25,982 bases of DNA from a virus. The notes beneath the pieces are model-generated. The model worked only from the letters and a program-made list of their open reading frames with translations. It did not search any database and was not told the origin of the DNA. Below, piece by piece: positions 1 through 5,050 of the stretch (positions are counted from its first letter, which is position 1; each line of letters starts with the position of its first letter). The translations under genes and the position numbers were made by a program. The stretch covers positions 1 through 25,982 of the IMG/VR virus record IMGVR_UViG_3300000313_000012; one strand, given 5' to 3'.

Positions 1-76
1 AAAGCCGTTCGCGCTCAATGTAGTCGAGCTCCTGTCGCAAGGACATCGGCTCGCCGGTGCGGGGGTCACGGATCAT
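1..76 (-). CDS. small phage protein, N-terminal part only
   Basis: This is the last visible gene of the leftward operon; the reading frame runs off the left edge, so only about 25 residues are seen. It begins MIRDPRTGEPMSLRQELDYI. I chose the ATG at 76 because an AAGGA core lies seven to ten bases upstream; an ATG at 85 is also in frame but sits almost on top of that ribosome site. The visible part is charged and hydrophilic with no signal peptide or membrane segment. I do not recognise a function. Its placement 13 bases after the stop of the preceding gene argues that it belongs to the same message. Confidence 0.6.
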   Translation of the reverse strand, partial: MIRDPRTGEPMSLRQELDYIERERL

Positions 77-89
77 AGTGCGCATCCTT

Positions 90-587
90 TCACATGCGGT
101 CTAGTCGGTCAATCTCTGCGAGCAACAGCGCGCACGCCTTGACCAGATCGCGGCGGGGCGAACGCGGCTTGATGTAGAAGTGGCCCCACGGCCACAGTCG
201 TCCCATCCACGTCGAGAACTCGGCGATGAAGGGCGAACCAAACCCCCAGTAAGCCACGACGTTGAGGCAGTAGCAAATCGCCCCGCGCACGAGCTCGGCC
301 GAACGGTACTGGTCGTCTTTCCCGGCGGTGTGGCCGAGCTCCTCGATCTGCCGCTTGCGCTCGAGCAGGACGTCGGTGACCGACGGCGGGTCCATCGTCG
401 GCCTCGGCATCCGCACAGACACGCCGGCGGTATTCGATCTGTGGTGATAGCGCACCACGTTGAACAACTCCTGGCCGACGACGCGCAACGCCTGCTTGGC
501 GTCTTCGAGATTGTCGATCTGCTCAGGATCGATGGCCATACCGCGCAAGGCGACGGTGACAATCGGATGGTTGCTGGGGGTGGGCAT
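90..587 (-). CDS. conserved phage protein with ERKRQIEELG...RRDLVKA motif
   Basis: A 165-aa protein of a family seen often in phages and prophages and, to my knowledge, without a proven function. Visible hallmarks are ERKRQIEELGHTAGKDDQY near the middle, then AELVRGAICYCLNVVAYWG, then a WPWGHFYIKP segment and a C-terminal RRDLVKACALLLAEIDRLDR helix. The spaced acidic and basic residues suggest an all-helical fold, and I would not assign an enzyme activity. I chose the ATG at 587, not the longer open frame, because an AGAGGAG ribosome site precedes it and the upstream residues look non-native. It lies five bases after the DUF1653-like gene, so translational coupling is likely. Confidence 0.75.
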   Translation of the reverse strand: MPTPSNHPIVTVALRGMAIDPEQIDNLEDAKQALRVVGQELFNVVRYHHRSNTAGVSVRMPRPTMDPPSVTDVLLERKRQIEELGHTAGKDDQYRSAELVRGAICYCLNVVAYWGFGSPFIAEFSTWMGRLWPWGHFYIKPRSPRRDLVKACALLLAEIDRLDRM

Positions 588-592
588 AGGCT

Positions 593-916
593 TCACTCCT
601 CTGGGTTGACAAGCTCGAAGCGGCCGTCGCGAAAGTCGACCTCTGGCCTCACCCACAGCTGACGATCACTTCCGCGATAGACCACCATGGACTCGTAGTC
701 GGCGAGCGGCGACGCACCGAGCTGAAGCTGTGCGATGCCCACCTCGACGTAGACTGACCCGCGCTTGACGTGTCGCCAACGCGGCAGCGCGCGAGCCTTC
801 GCTGCCTCTGAGGCTTCAATAGCAGACACGAGCGCCTGGGTCACGGATTTCCCGTTCTTGCGCTCATACATGAAGGCGCGACGTGCCTCGCGCACGTGGT
901 CGGGCTTCTTGCTCAT
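593..916 (-). CDS. DUF1653-like small protein
   Basis: A 107-aa protein. The C-terminal half fits the DUF1653 pattern: a W-x-H-x-K-x-G-x-x-Y opening (WRHVKRGSVYVEVGIAQ), a YESMVVYRG core and an LWVRPEVDF segment. DUF1653 is a small beta-rich domain of unknown function found in many bacteria and phages. The N-terminal half, beginning MSKKPDHVREARRAFMYERK, is a basic, helical extension containing a run of Ala and Glu residues. The ATG at 916 overlaps the TGA of the upstream gene as ATGA, which fixes the start and indicates translational coupling. The longer open frame upstream is not used on this reading. Confidence 0.75.
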   Translation of the reverse strand: MSKKPDHVREARRAFMYERKNGKSVTQALVSAIEASEAAKARALPRWRHVKRGSVYVEVGIAQLQLGASPLADYESMVVYRGSDRQLWVRPEVDFRDGRFELVNPEE

Positions 917-1173
917 CTCAGGTGGCTCACTTCCATCGCCATCTTGCCGAGGACGATCACGATGCCAAACAGGGTGATGATGACGGCCGAGAGGAAGACT
1001 GAAGGCCATGGAGACGGCTTGTCGTCCTGGATGTATCGCTTGTAGTGATCGTCAGCGATCAGGACGTTGCGCACCAGCGCGCGCGACCCATGACATTCGC
1101 ACACCGGCGCAGCGCACGATGCCTTGGGGCATACGGACTGCATCGCGTGCGTCAGTCTCACCTCGTTGACCAT
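913..1173 (-). CDS. small Cys-rich single-span membrane protein
   Basis: An 86-aa protein with two regions. Residues 1 to about 30 hold four cysteines (VCPKASCAAPVCECHG), a spacing that could bind a metal or form disulfides. Residues about 57 to 78 (WPSVFLSAVIITLFGIVIVL) form one clear membrane-spanning helix, followed by a short tail. No family is recognised. The start is well set: ATG at 1173 has AGGGAAG upstream and begins one base after the preceding stop. The stop overlaps the start of the DUF1653-like gene. Its role in the early operon is unknown; a membrane-anchored accessory or host-takeover protein would fit, but that is only inference. Confidence 0.7.
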   Translation of the reverse strand: MVNEVRLTHAMQSVCPKASCAAPVCECHGSRALVRNVLIADDHYKRYIQDDKPSPWPSVFLSAVIITLFGIVIVLGKMAMEVSHLR

Positions 1174-1174
1174 G

Positions 1175-1399
1175 TCAGCACTTCCCTGTCCTGATTGCGT
1201 AGATCACCCATTCATCGTAGCCGGATCGGAGACCACAAAACATCGTCTCCCACACAGCGTAGTGTGCTTCGACACGATGGGCCAAGATGAGCGCGCGCAC
1301 GTGGCGGATGCCGGGAAGACGAAGAGCCCAGTGCGCACGGGGTGGCAAGTGCCATCCCATCGCTTGACCGACAGAAAACCACTGCTCTTCGCTAGTCAT
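1175..1399 (-). CDS. conserved small basic phage protein (GYDEWVIYAI motif)
   Basis: A 74-aa, Trp- and His-rich protein. The pattern GWHLPPRAHWALRLPGIRH, then RALILAHRVEAHYAVW and GYDEWVIYAIRTG, looks like a small family I have seen in proteobacterial phages, always as a hypothetical protein. There is no signal peptide and no membrane helix. The ATG at 1399 overlaps the TGA of the upstream gene as ATGA, so both the start and the reading frame are supported by coupling. It could be a small DNA- or protein-binding factor given the basic charge, but no motif proves this. Confidence 0.7.
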   Translation of the reverse strand: MTSEEQWFSVGQAMGWHLPPRAHWALRLPGIRHVRALILAHRVEAHYAVWETMFCGLRSGYDEWVIYAIRTGKC

Positions 1400-1659
1400 G
1401 GGGCCCTCGCGCTGTTGGGGTTGTGGGTAGTCTTACACAACTGCACACCTTTCTCGGTGATCGTGATGCGGCCGCCTGCAGTGACAGCGAGTAGCTCTTC
1501 GCCTACGAGCATGAGGACCGTCGTGGGCTGATGGGGCAACCACTCGCCGGCACACAAGATAGCGCTGCGCTGCACGACGGCGGTGCCCCCGAGGTCGTAG
1601 ATGCGATGCAGGCAAGCGAGCATCGGCGTTGTCACTGGGCCTTGTCGTCTCTTCGTCAT
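1396..1659 (-). CDS. small winged-helix-like protein
   Basis: An 87-aa protein beginning MTKRRQGPVTTPMLACLHRI. The middle, from TPMLACLHRIYDLGG to LLAVTAGGRITITEKGVQLC, reads like a winged helix-turn-helix: an opening helix, a second helix, a recognition-helix-like PTTVLMLVGEELL, and a beta wing ending in the TxKG pattern common at the end of such domains. That suggests DNA binding, perhaps a small phage regulator, but no exact family is recognised. Start at 1659 is supported by an ATGA overlap with the preceding gene; a GAGG lies about 13 bases upstream. The longer upstream open frame runs inside the neighbouring gene and is rejected. Confidence 0.65.
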   Translation of the reverse strand: MTKRRQGPVTTPMLACLHRIYDLGGTAVVQRSAILCAGEWLPHQPTTVLMLVGEELLAVTAGGRITITEKGVQLCKTTHNPNSARAP

Positions 1660-1949
1660 GCGGGCTTCTGATCCTCGATCATGTGGGCGAGCGCGCGCCG
1701 CTCGATGTCGTCGAGGTTCAAGTGCTCCACAGTGAGCGGCGGGCACACCAGGCTCTTCATCGCTGTTGCTGCGCTCATGCCGTAGAAGACGCCGAACCTC
1801 ATCGCTTTTGCCTTTGCCCGATCAAGACCCCACTTCTTTCCCAGGTCGGTGTGCGATAGTTGAACGTTGGTTAGGTCGGCGAGAAACGCCGGATCGAAGT
1901 AGACCATCACCTCGGCGGGGGTCAGGTCGTCTTGAGAAGGGTCAGCCAC
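1656..1949 (-). CDS. 97-aa protein with family A DNA polymerase-like motifs in swapped order
   Basis: A 97-aa protein starting at GTG 1949, with AAGGAG about eight bases upstream. Residues 44-60 (RAKAKAMRFGVFYGMSA) reproduce the spacing of family A DNA polymerase motif B (R-x3-K-x3-F-G-x2-Y-G) and the following MSA of E. coli Pol I. Residues 78-90 (NLDDIERRALAHM) resemble motif A (DYSQIELRIMAHL) but lack its catalytic Asp, and they come after motif B rather than before it. No exonuclease, palm or motif C residues are present, so it cannot be a polymerase by itself. It may be a fragment-derived, mimic or unrelated helical protein. It overlaps its neighbours by 8 and 4 bases, showing an intact, translated gene in the operon. 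Confidence 0.75.
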   Translation of the reverse strand: MADPSQDDLTPAEVMVYFDPAFLADLTNVQLSHTDLGKKWGLDRAKAKAMRFGVFYGMSAATAMKSLVCPPLTVEHLNLDDIERRALAHMIEDQKPA

Positions 1950-2154
1950 CGGACAGCTCCTTCGTGATGGCCCAGATGCGATCTGCCTCGGACTGTGGGA
2001 TCGGAGGATCGGCGCGCGGGCCGACCCAGATGCCCGACACAGGCAAGAACCGCCACCCGAGCGAGCGTAGCTCGTCGGTCGTCACTACGCCGTCGTCGAG
2101 GTCCTGTGGCCCCGCAACGCCGTTGCTGAAGATAGTCTCGCGTCGCTCACTCAT
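1942..2154 (-). CDS. 70-aa hypothetical early protein
   Basis: A 70-aa protein beginning MSERRETIFSNG. A central VVTTDELRSLGWRFLPVSG segment and a VGPRADPPIPQSEADRIW segment are visible, with one probable helix at the C-terminus (SEADRIWAITKELS). No known family is recognised and there is no signal or membrane helix. ATG 2154 is chosen because AAAGGA lies about ten bases upstream; the longer open frame upstream overlaps the 53-aa gene in another frame and carries no good ribosome site. The end overlaps the next gene by eight bases, and the start lies within the last codons of the 53-aa gene. Confidence 0.65.
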   Translation of the reverse strand: MSERRETIFSNGVAGPQDLDDGVVTTDELRSLGWRFLPVSGIWVGPRADPPIPQSEADRIWAITKELSGG

Positions 2155-2308
2155 TGCTTTCGTCCTTTGCTTGCTTGGCCTCGCGCCTTGCACAAACGAC
2201 CGGGCCATGCCCAAAGCAATCGGCCATGTCCTCGCCCATGCAGCGGTCTGGCGGGCATCCGCAATCGCTCGCGGCCTGCTGCAAATCGCTCGCGCGGGGC
2301 TTATTCAT
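2147..2308 (-). CDS. 53-aa Cys-rich small protein
   Basis: A very short gene that a length cutoff would miss. The ATG at 2308 overlaps the TGA of the preceding gene as ATGA, and the TGA at 2147 overlaps the start of the next gene by eight bases. It encodes MNKPRASDLQQAASDCGCPP and then DRCMGEDMADCFGHGPVVCA, ending in a charged tail. Five cysteines (CGC, then three single Cys) with nearby His and Asp residues suggest a possible small zinc-binding protein. It fills what would otherwise be the only gap in the operon, which is the main support that it is real. Function is unknown. Confidence 0.65.
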   Translation of the reverse strand: MNKPRASDLQQAASDCGCPPDRCMGEDMADCFGHGPVVCARREAKQAKDESNE

Positions 2309-2616
2309 CGCTTTCCCCCGTCGGGCACAAACACCAGGGCTACGTTGTCGCCAGACACCGTGCGATAGATGTGGCCCTCGGGTATCTGCATCACACTGGT
2401 GCGGTAGGTGTGGTCATTGATAACGTCTACCCACTCATGCAGGACCCCCCGCTTCTCCGTCCTCGCGTGCTGGGCGTCCCACTGCTCAACGCGCATGAGG
2501 GCAGCGCGAATAGCGTGCGAGTTGTTGCAGCCGTGACATTCTGGGTAGAGACACGGCCGATTGGCCACAGCTTCACAGCCTGCGCGCACTGCAGCGACGG
2601 TGCGTGACACCGGCAT
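2305..2616 (-). CDS. 103-aa hypothetical with CxxxxCxxC cluster
   Basis: A 103-aa protein starting MPVSRTVAAVRAG. It has a cysteine cluster (CEAVANRPCLYPECHGCNN) that may coordinate a metal, followed by a helix (HAIRAALMRVEQWDAQHA) and a C-terminal half rich in beta-type residues (IYRTVSGDNVALVFVPDGG). I recognise no family. ATG 2616 is preceded by AAGGGG and begins one base after the stop of the upstream gene. The much longer open frame in this phase enters the upstream gene antiparallel to no known protein and is composed of Ser/Arg/Pro-rich shadow sequence, so I rejected the longer start. Confidence 0.65.
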   Translation of the reverse strand: MPVSRTVAAVRAGCEAVANRPCLYPECHGCNNSHAIRAALMRVEQWDAQHARTEKRGVLHEWVDVINDHTYRTSVMQIPEGHIYRTVSGDNVALVFVPDGGKR

Positions 2617-2617
2617 G

Positions 2618-3214
2618 TCACTTCCCCTTGAGCAGCGAGACGATGCGGTCGACCTCGCTGGCGGGCCACTCCCACCGCTGCTTGCCGTTGTCGGCGAAGT
2701 GCTTGCGCAGTTTCTGCCGGGCGATGCGCGGCTCCATGTCCACGTCCTTACGCCGGCAGATTTCCTTGAGCGGCACGAGCGCGGTGTCGGCGCCGTTGCT
2801 CGCCTTCCTGGGAGGCGGAGGTGCGTCGGGCGCGGGCTTCTTGCTCGTGTCTCGCTCGCGCTCGCGAGTGGTGCTCGCAGCCGCGCTGCTGGGCGGCGGG
2901 TCGCCGACGCGCTCGCCGTTGCTCGTGACGAGGATCGGGCCACGCGTGCCGGCCTGCTTGGCGAGCACCGTGTCCTTGACATCGCGAGACAGCTCGTTGT
3001 CGGGTATCTCGCCGGCGGTGGTGAAGACTTGCTCGAGCGGGTGCGACACGTCAATGCGCACGTCACGCTTCTTGATGTGGAACGTCTTGCCACGCGCGTC
3101 GGCGGGCACACCCCACTCAGCGAGATAGTCGGCCGCCTGTTGGCCCGTGGGGAAGTAGCGCTCGGTGTGACCATACACTACTTTGCCACCTGCTGCGCTG
3201 ATGTAGACTCCCAT
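2618..3214 (-). CDS. early protein with C-terminal PLKEIC...WEWP domain
   Basis: The first gene of the leftward operon, 198 aa. Residues 1 to about 80 look like a compact domain starting MGVYISAAGGKVVYGHTERY. A low-complexity Ser, Pro, Glu and Arg linker follows at about 105-145. The last 50 residues contain PLKEICRRKDVDMEPRIARQ, then LRKHFADNGKQRWEWP and a closing helix; this arrangement resembles a short helix-turn-helix-like domain repeated across phage proteins of several lineages. A DNA-binding regulator or nucleoid protein is plausible, not proven. ATG 3214 has AAGGAG about nine bases upstream and sits about 50 bases downstream of the predicted promoter start, so the first 20 residues of the longer open frame are unlikely to be made. 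Confidence 0.7.
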   Translation of the reverse strand: MGVYISAAGGKVVYGHTERYFPTGQQAADYLAEWGVPADARGKTFHIKKRDVRIDVSHPLEQVFTTAGEIPDNELSRDVKDTVLAKQAGTRGPILVTSNGERVGDPPPSSAAASTTRERERDTSKKPAPDAPPPPRKASNGADTALVPLKEICRRKDVDMEPRIARQKLRKHFADNGKQRWEWPASEVDRIVSLLKGK

Positions 3215-3271
3215 CCTTTTCACTCCTTTTGCTGAGCTCGGGAAGGGGGCTGAGGCTGACCCGAGCGCCAT

Positions 3272-3300
3272 ATATTAGCGACGCGCGTTGCGCATGTCAA
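3272..3300 (-). promoter_or_regulatory. leftward sigma-70-type early promoter
   Basis: On the minus strand a perfect -35 box TTGACA (3300-3295) is followed by exactly 17 bases and then TAATAT (3277-3272), which matches four of six positions of the -10 consensus. The predicted transcription start is near 3265, giving an untranslated leader of about 50 bases before the ATG at 3214. It would drive the whole eleven-gene leftward operon and should be recognised by host RNA polymerase. This is the strongest promoter-like sequence I see in the window. Confidence 0.75.
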
Positions 3301-3336
3301 CGGTCGTCCTTTATTATTTCGAAGAGCTGATCGTTC

Positions 3337-3429
3337 AGAATATTCTTAATGCGTCAGGCAACCTAAGGAAATATTCTTACTGCCATTAATTAACCTGTAA
3401 GAAAATCTGGGTTTGCGATAAAATATTCT
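3337..3429. repeat. three AATATTCT copies, one a perfect palindrome
   Basis: The motif AATATTCT occurs at 3339-3346, 3370-3376 (with A at the end of the left flank) and 3422-3429. The first is the centre of the perfect 10-bp palindrome AGAATATTCT (3337-3346). The second also forms the left arm of an imperfect inverted repeat with GTAAGAAAAT (about 3396-3405) around a TTAATTAA centre. All lie upstream of the leftward promoter, where a repressor or activator could act. Repeats this close together in an AT-rich patch inside a GC-rich genome suggest protein binding sites or an origin-like element. Confidence 0.5.
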
Positions 3430-3570
3430 GACAACCCTACGCGCGCACGCGCGTCGCGCCTGACACATCACGCGCGCAGATTGCTCTCTATTTCCGTTTA
3501 GAATTACCATGTATCCAGAGAATTGTTTCTGTGCGATTATGCCGGCAATCCGCGCTCGCGATGTGTCAGG
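3428..3570. repeat. CCTGACACATC inverted repeat pair plus a partial direct copy
   Basis: CCTGACACATCACGCGCG at 3459-3476 and the same sequence in reverse at 3553-3570 match in 16 of 18 positions, with a perfect 11-bp core. A third, weaker copy begins CTGACA at 3428 and shares the ACGCGCGC end; it begins 32 bases before the first, about three DNA turns. Such paired sites between divergent operons are typical of phage operators, but no repressor gene is identified in the window, and the factor that binds is unknown. Confidence 0.5.
3481..3510 (+). promoter_or_regulatory. possible weak rightward promoter
   Basis: TTGCTC at 3481-3486 and TACCAT at 3505-3510 are separated by 18 bases and face right. 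Each matches the sigma-70 consensus only in part. It is the best rightward candidate I find in the divergent region and lies between the two inverted repeat copies, so it could be controlled by them. A phage-specific or activated promoter elsewhere in the region is equally possible. Confidence 0.25.
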
Positions 3571-3591
3571 GGGGCAGGCGTGATGCGCGCG

Positions 3592-3605
3592 TTACACGCG
3601 TGTAA
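3592..3605. promoter_or_regulatory. perfect 14-bp palindrome TTACACGCGTGTAA
   Basis: TTACACGCGTGTAA is a perfect 14-bp palindrome 14 bases before the AGGAGG ribosome site of the first rightward gene. Its length and symmetry suit a dimeric helix-turn-helix repressor. At this spot it could also form a hairpin in the leader of the rightward message. The protein that binds is not identifiable from the window. Confidence 0.5.
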
Positions 3606-3629
3606 GCCGACAGGTCTTAGGAGGACTTG

Positions 3630-3947
3630 ATGAGGAAAGATCACTTGATCGAAAGTCTGAGGCGCAAGCGGGACCATCGCGTGCCCTATGCTCTTGAGAT
3701 GATGAGGCGTGCGATGGTTTGTGCGCTCGATCCCGAAGAGTATAAGCAGTTAACTCAGGGCTATCAATTGTGGTATATAGCCTTTTATGGTGCGCCAGAC
3801 GTCAACCCGCCTCAGCCCCTTGTGTCTGCGGGTGAGCAGGTCGAAGCTCCGTTGGTAGTCGAGCTGCGTAAAGCGAAGCGTCGTCAGCGGGACAGGTCGA
3901 AGCGCGACAGACTCAAGACTTTTGGTGAGGATGAAAACGATGGCTAG
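3630..3947 (+). CDS. 105-aa basic hypothetical protein
   Basis: First gene of the rightward set. It begins MRKDHLIESLRRKRDHRVPY and is strongly basic at both ends; the C-terminal KAKRRQRDRSKRDRLK stretch ends in an acidic tip. A central LTQGYQLWYIAFYGAPDVNP segment is hydrophobic but too short for a membrane span. The ATG at 3630 follows AGGAGG by five bases; an in-frame TTG one codon earlier is less likely. No family is recognised. Basic ends suggest nucleic-acid binding. Its stop overlaps the start of the next gene. Confidence 0.6.
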   Translation: MRKDHLIESLRRKRDHRVPYALEMMRRAMVCALDPEEYKQLTQGYQLWYIAFYGAPDVNPPQPLVSAGEQVEAPLVVELRKAKRRQRDRSKRDRLKTFGEDENDG

Positions 3948-4287
3948 AGATGCAGAGTGGCAGAAGGCATTGCGCGCGACGGACGAAGCGCTCGATGATC
4001 TGACGCAGAAGCTCGAAGCTCTCGCGATGCGCGTGGAGCAACTCGAGCATCGTCCCCGTGCTGGTCGCCCGCCGCTTCGATTGAATGAAGCGAGCTCCTG
4101 GCTCGAGAAGCTTTTGACGAAGGGCCCGTGCCGCGTGTCTTTCGTGCTGCGGAAAGGTGCGAAGGAAGGCTACTCGGCTGCGTTGCTGCGTCGTGCGGCG
4201 ACTCACATCGAGGTTGTCAAGGACACGGCGACGCGTCGCTGGTCGCTCGCGCGTCATGCGGCCAGCGAAGAGGGCGACGATGACTGA
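3940..4287 (+). CDS. coiled-coil plus winged-helix-like DNA-binding protein
   Basis: A 115-aa protein. Residues about 5-37 form a probable coiled coil (WQKALRATDEALDDLTQKLE and onward), suggesting a dimer. The second half, from WLEKLLTKGPCRVSFVLRKG through YSAALLRRAATHIEVVKDTA to RRWSL, matches the general pattern of the winged-helix segment found at the end of many phage replication and primase-type proteins, in which a G-S/Y-x-x-LLRRA helix follows a GP turn. No catalytic primase or ATPase motif is present. It is likely a small DNA-binding protein or regulator. Start chosen at ATG 3940 (MARDAEW); an earlier in-frame GTG lacks a good ribosome site. It overlaps the previous gene by eight bases. 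Confidence 0.65.
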   Translation: MARDAEWQKALRATDEALDDLTQKLEALAMRVEQLEHRPRAGRPPLRLNEASSWLEKLLTKGPCRVSFVLRKGAKEGYSAALLRRAATHIEVVKDTATRRWSLARHAASEEGDDD

Positions 4288-4768
4288 GACGGCTCTGTAT
4301 GCTGCTGGTTTGCGGATGCTCGGGCGCTCTCCGTCGGTGAGCGATGTCGAAGACGCGTTGCTCGAAGCTGCATCTTTTGACAGACGTTCTCCGATGGTGC
4401 GCGCGCCGGGGTATCAGCATTTCTGGCCGACTATCGTGTATGACCCGTCGGATTGGGGCTATCAGGCTTTGCAACTAATGTATCTGACTGGAGTGATGCA
4501 ACGGAGAGAAGTGCGTCGCGACCTGTGGCACGTTTCTCCTCGCAAAGACATTTACGACCTGGTGATGATGCACTGGCTAGGTTCGCGTTCGCCGTTGACG
4601 ATGAAGGAGCGGACAGTAGTCTGGTGTCGAGTCGGGAGCGGAGTGAGGACGCCTTGGAGGAAAGTGGGAAAAATCCTCGACGAGTCTCACGAAAAATGTC
4701 GGCGAGACTATGGCGTTGCGTTGCTGAAGTTGCACAATTGGTGCCTGAAGAAAATTGCGTTGACATAG
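4280..4768 (+). CDS. DUF6362-like phage protein, probable helix-turn-helix
   Basis: A 162-aa protein. The N-terminal VEDALLEAASFDRRSP and GYQHFWPTIVYDPSDWGYQ segments, and the C-terminal ERTVVWCRVGSGVRTPWRKV, GKILDESHEKCRRDYGVALL and HNW, follow the layout I associate with DUF6362: an entry helix, a Tyr- and Trp-rich segment and a final helix-turn-helix. Proteins with this arrangement commonly sit upstream of packaging genes in phages and are thought to act as regulators. The ATG at 4280 has AGAGGG upstream and overlaps the previous stop by eight bases. Low-GC-for-context stretches in this gene differ a little from the structural genes. Assignment rests on remembered family layout and should be checked against the profile. 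Confidence 0.6.
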   Translation: MTETALYAAGLRMLGRSPSVSDVEDALLEAASFDRRSPMVRAPGYQHFWPTIVYDPSDWGYQALQLMYLTGVMQRREVRRDLWHVSPRKDIYDLVMMHWLGSRSPLTMKERTVVWCRVGSGVRTPWRKVGKILDESHEKCRRDYGVALLKLHNWCLKKIALT

Positions 4769-5050
4769 GGTGGAATTTTACTGTAGGAAGTTGGTAGAGT
4801 CGCAAGAGGGGCGGACTTCACAAGACGACCCAGATTGGGCCTCTCTTCTCAGACGTTGACAAAGCCAGCGTCTCGGACTTCCTATTCTGGCGTTGGAGCC
4901 GGCCGATGCGTTGAACGCACGCCGACTTCTCGCATGTGCGCGTGTCGCCTCGAGGTCTGCTGGGTTCTCGCGTTGGGCTGACGTGAGACGCGGAAGCACC
5001 TCTTGCAGGCGGCACGCGCACACCTCTTCCTCGTCCCTGTGGAGATCGCG
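4769..5050 (+). other. 282-base stretch with broken coding fragments
   Basis: No intact gene over 30 codons is convincing here. In one frame a GTG at 4770 opens 29 codons that read plausibly (MEFYCRKLVESQEGRTSQDD, then DPDWASLLRR) and end at TGA 4857. A shift of one base at about 4855 would continue into VDKASVSDFLFWRWSRPMR before a stop near 4914. The original frame also stays open from 4860 to 5054 as an Arg- and Ala-rich sequence. This pattern could be a decayed small gene, two tiny genes, or chance in GC-rich DNA. Weak inverted AAGAGG/CCTCTCTT arms lie at about 4804-4851. Confidence 0.35.

Noticed and set aside
4453-4797. Plus-strand open frame of 114 aa inside the DUF6362-like gene
   Set aside because: It is in a different phase from a gene with supported family pattern and lacks its own ribosome site.
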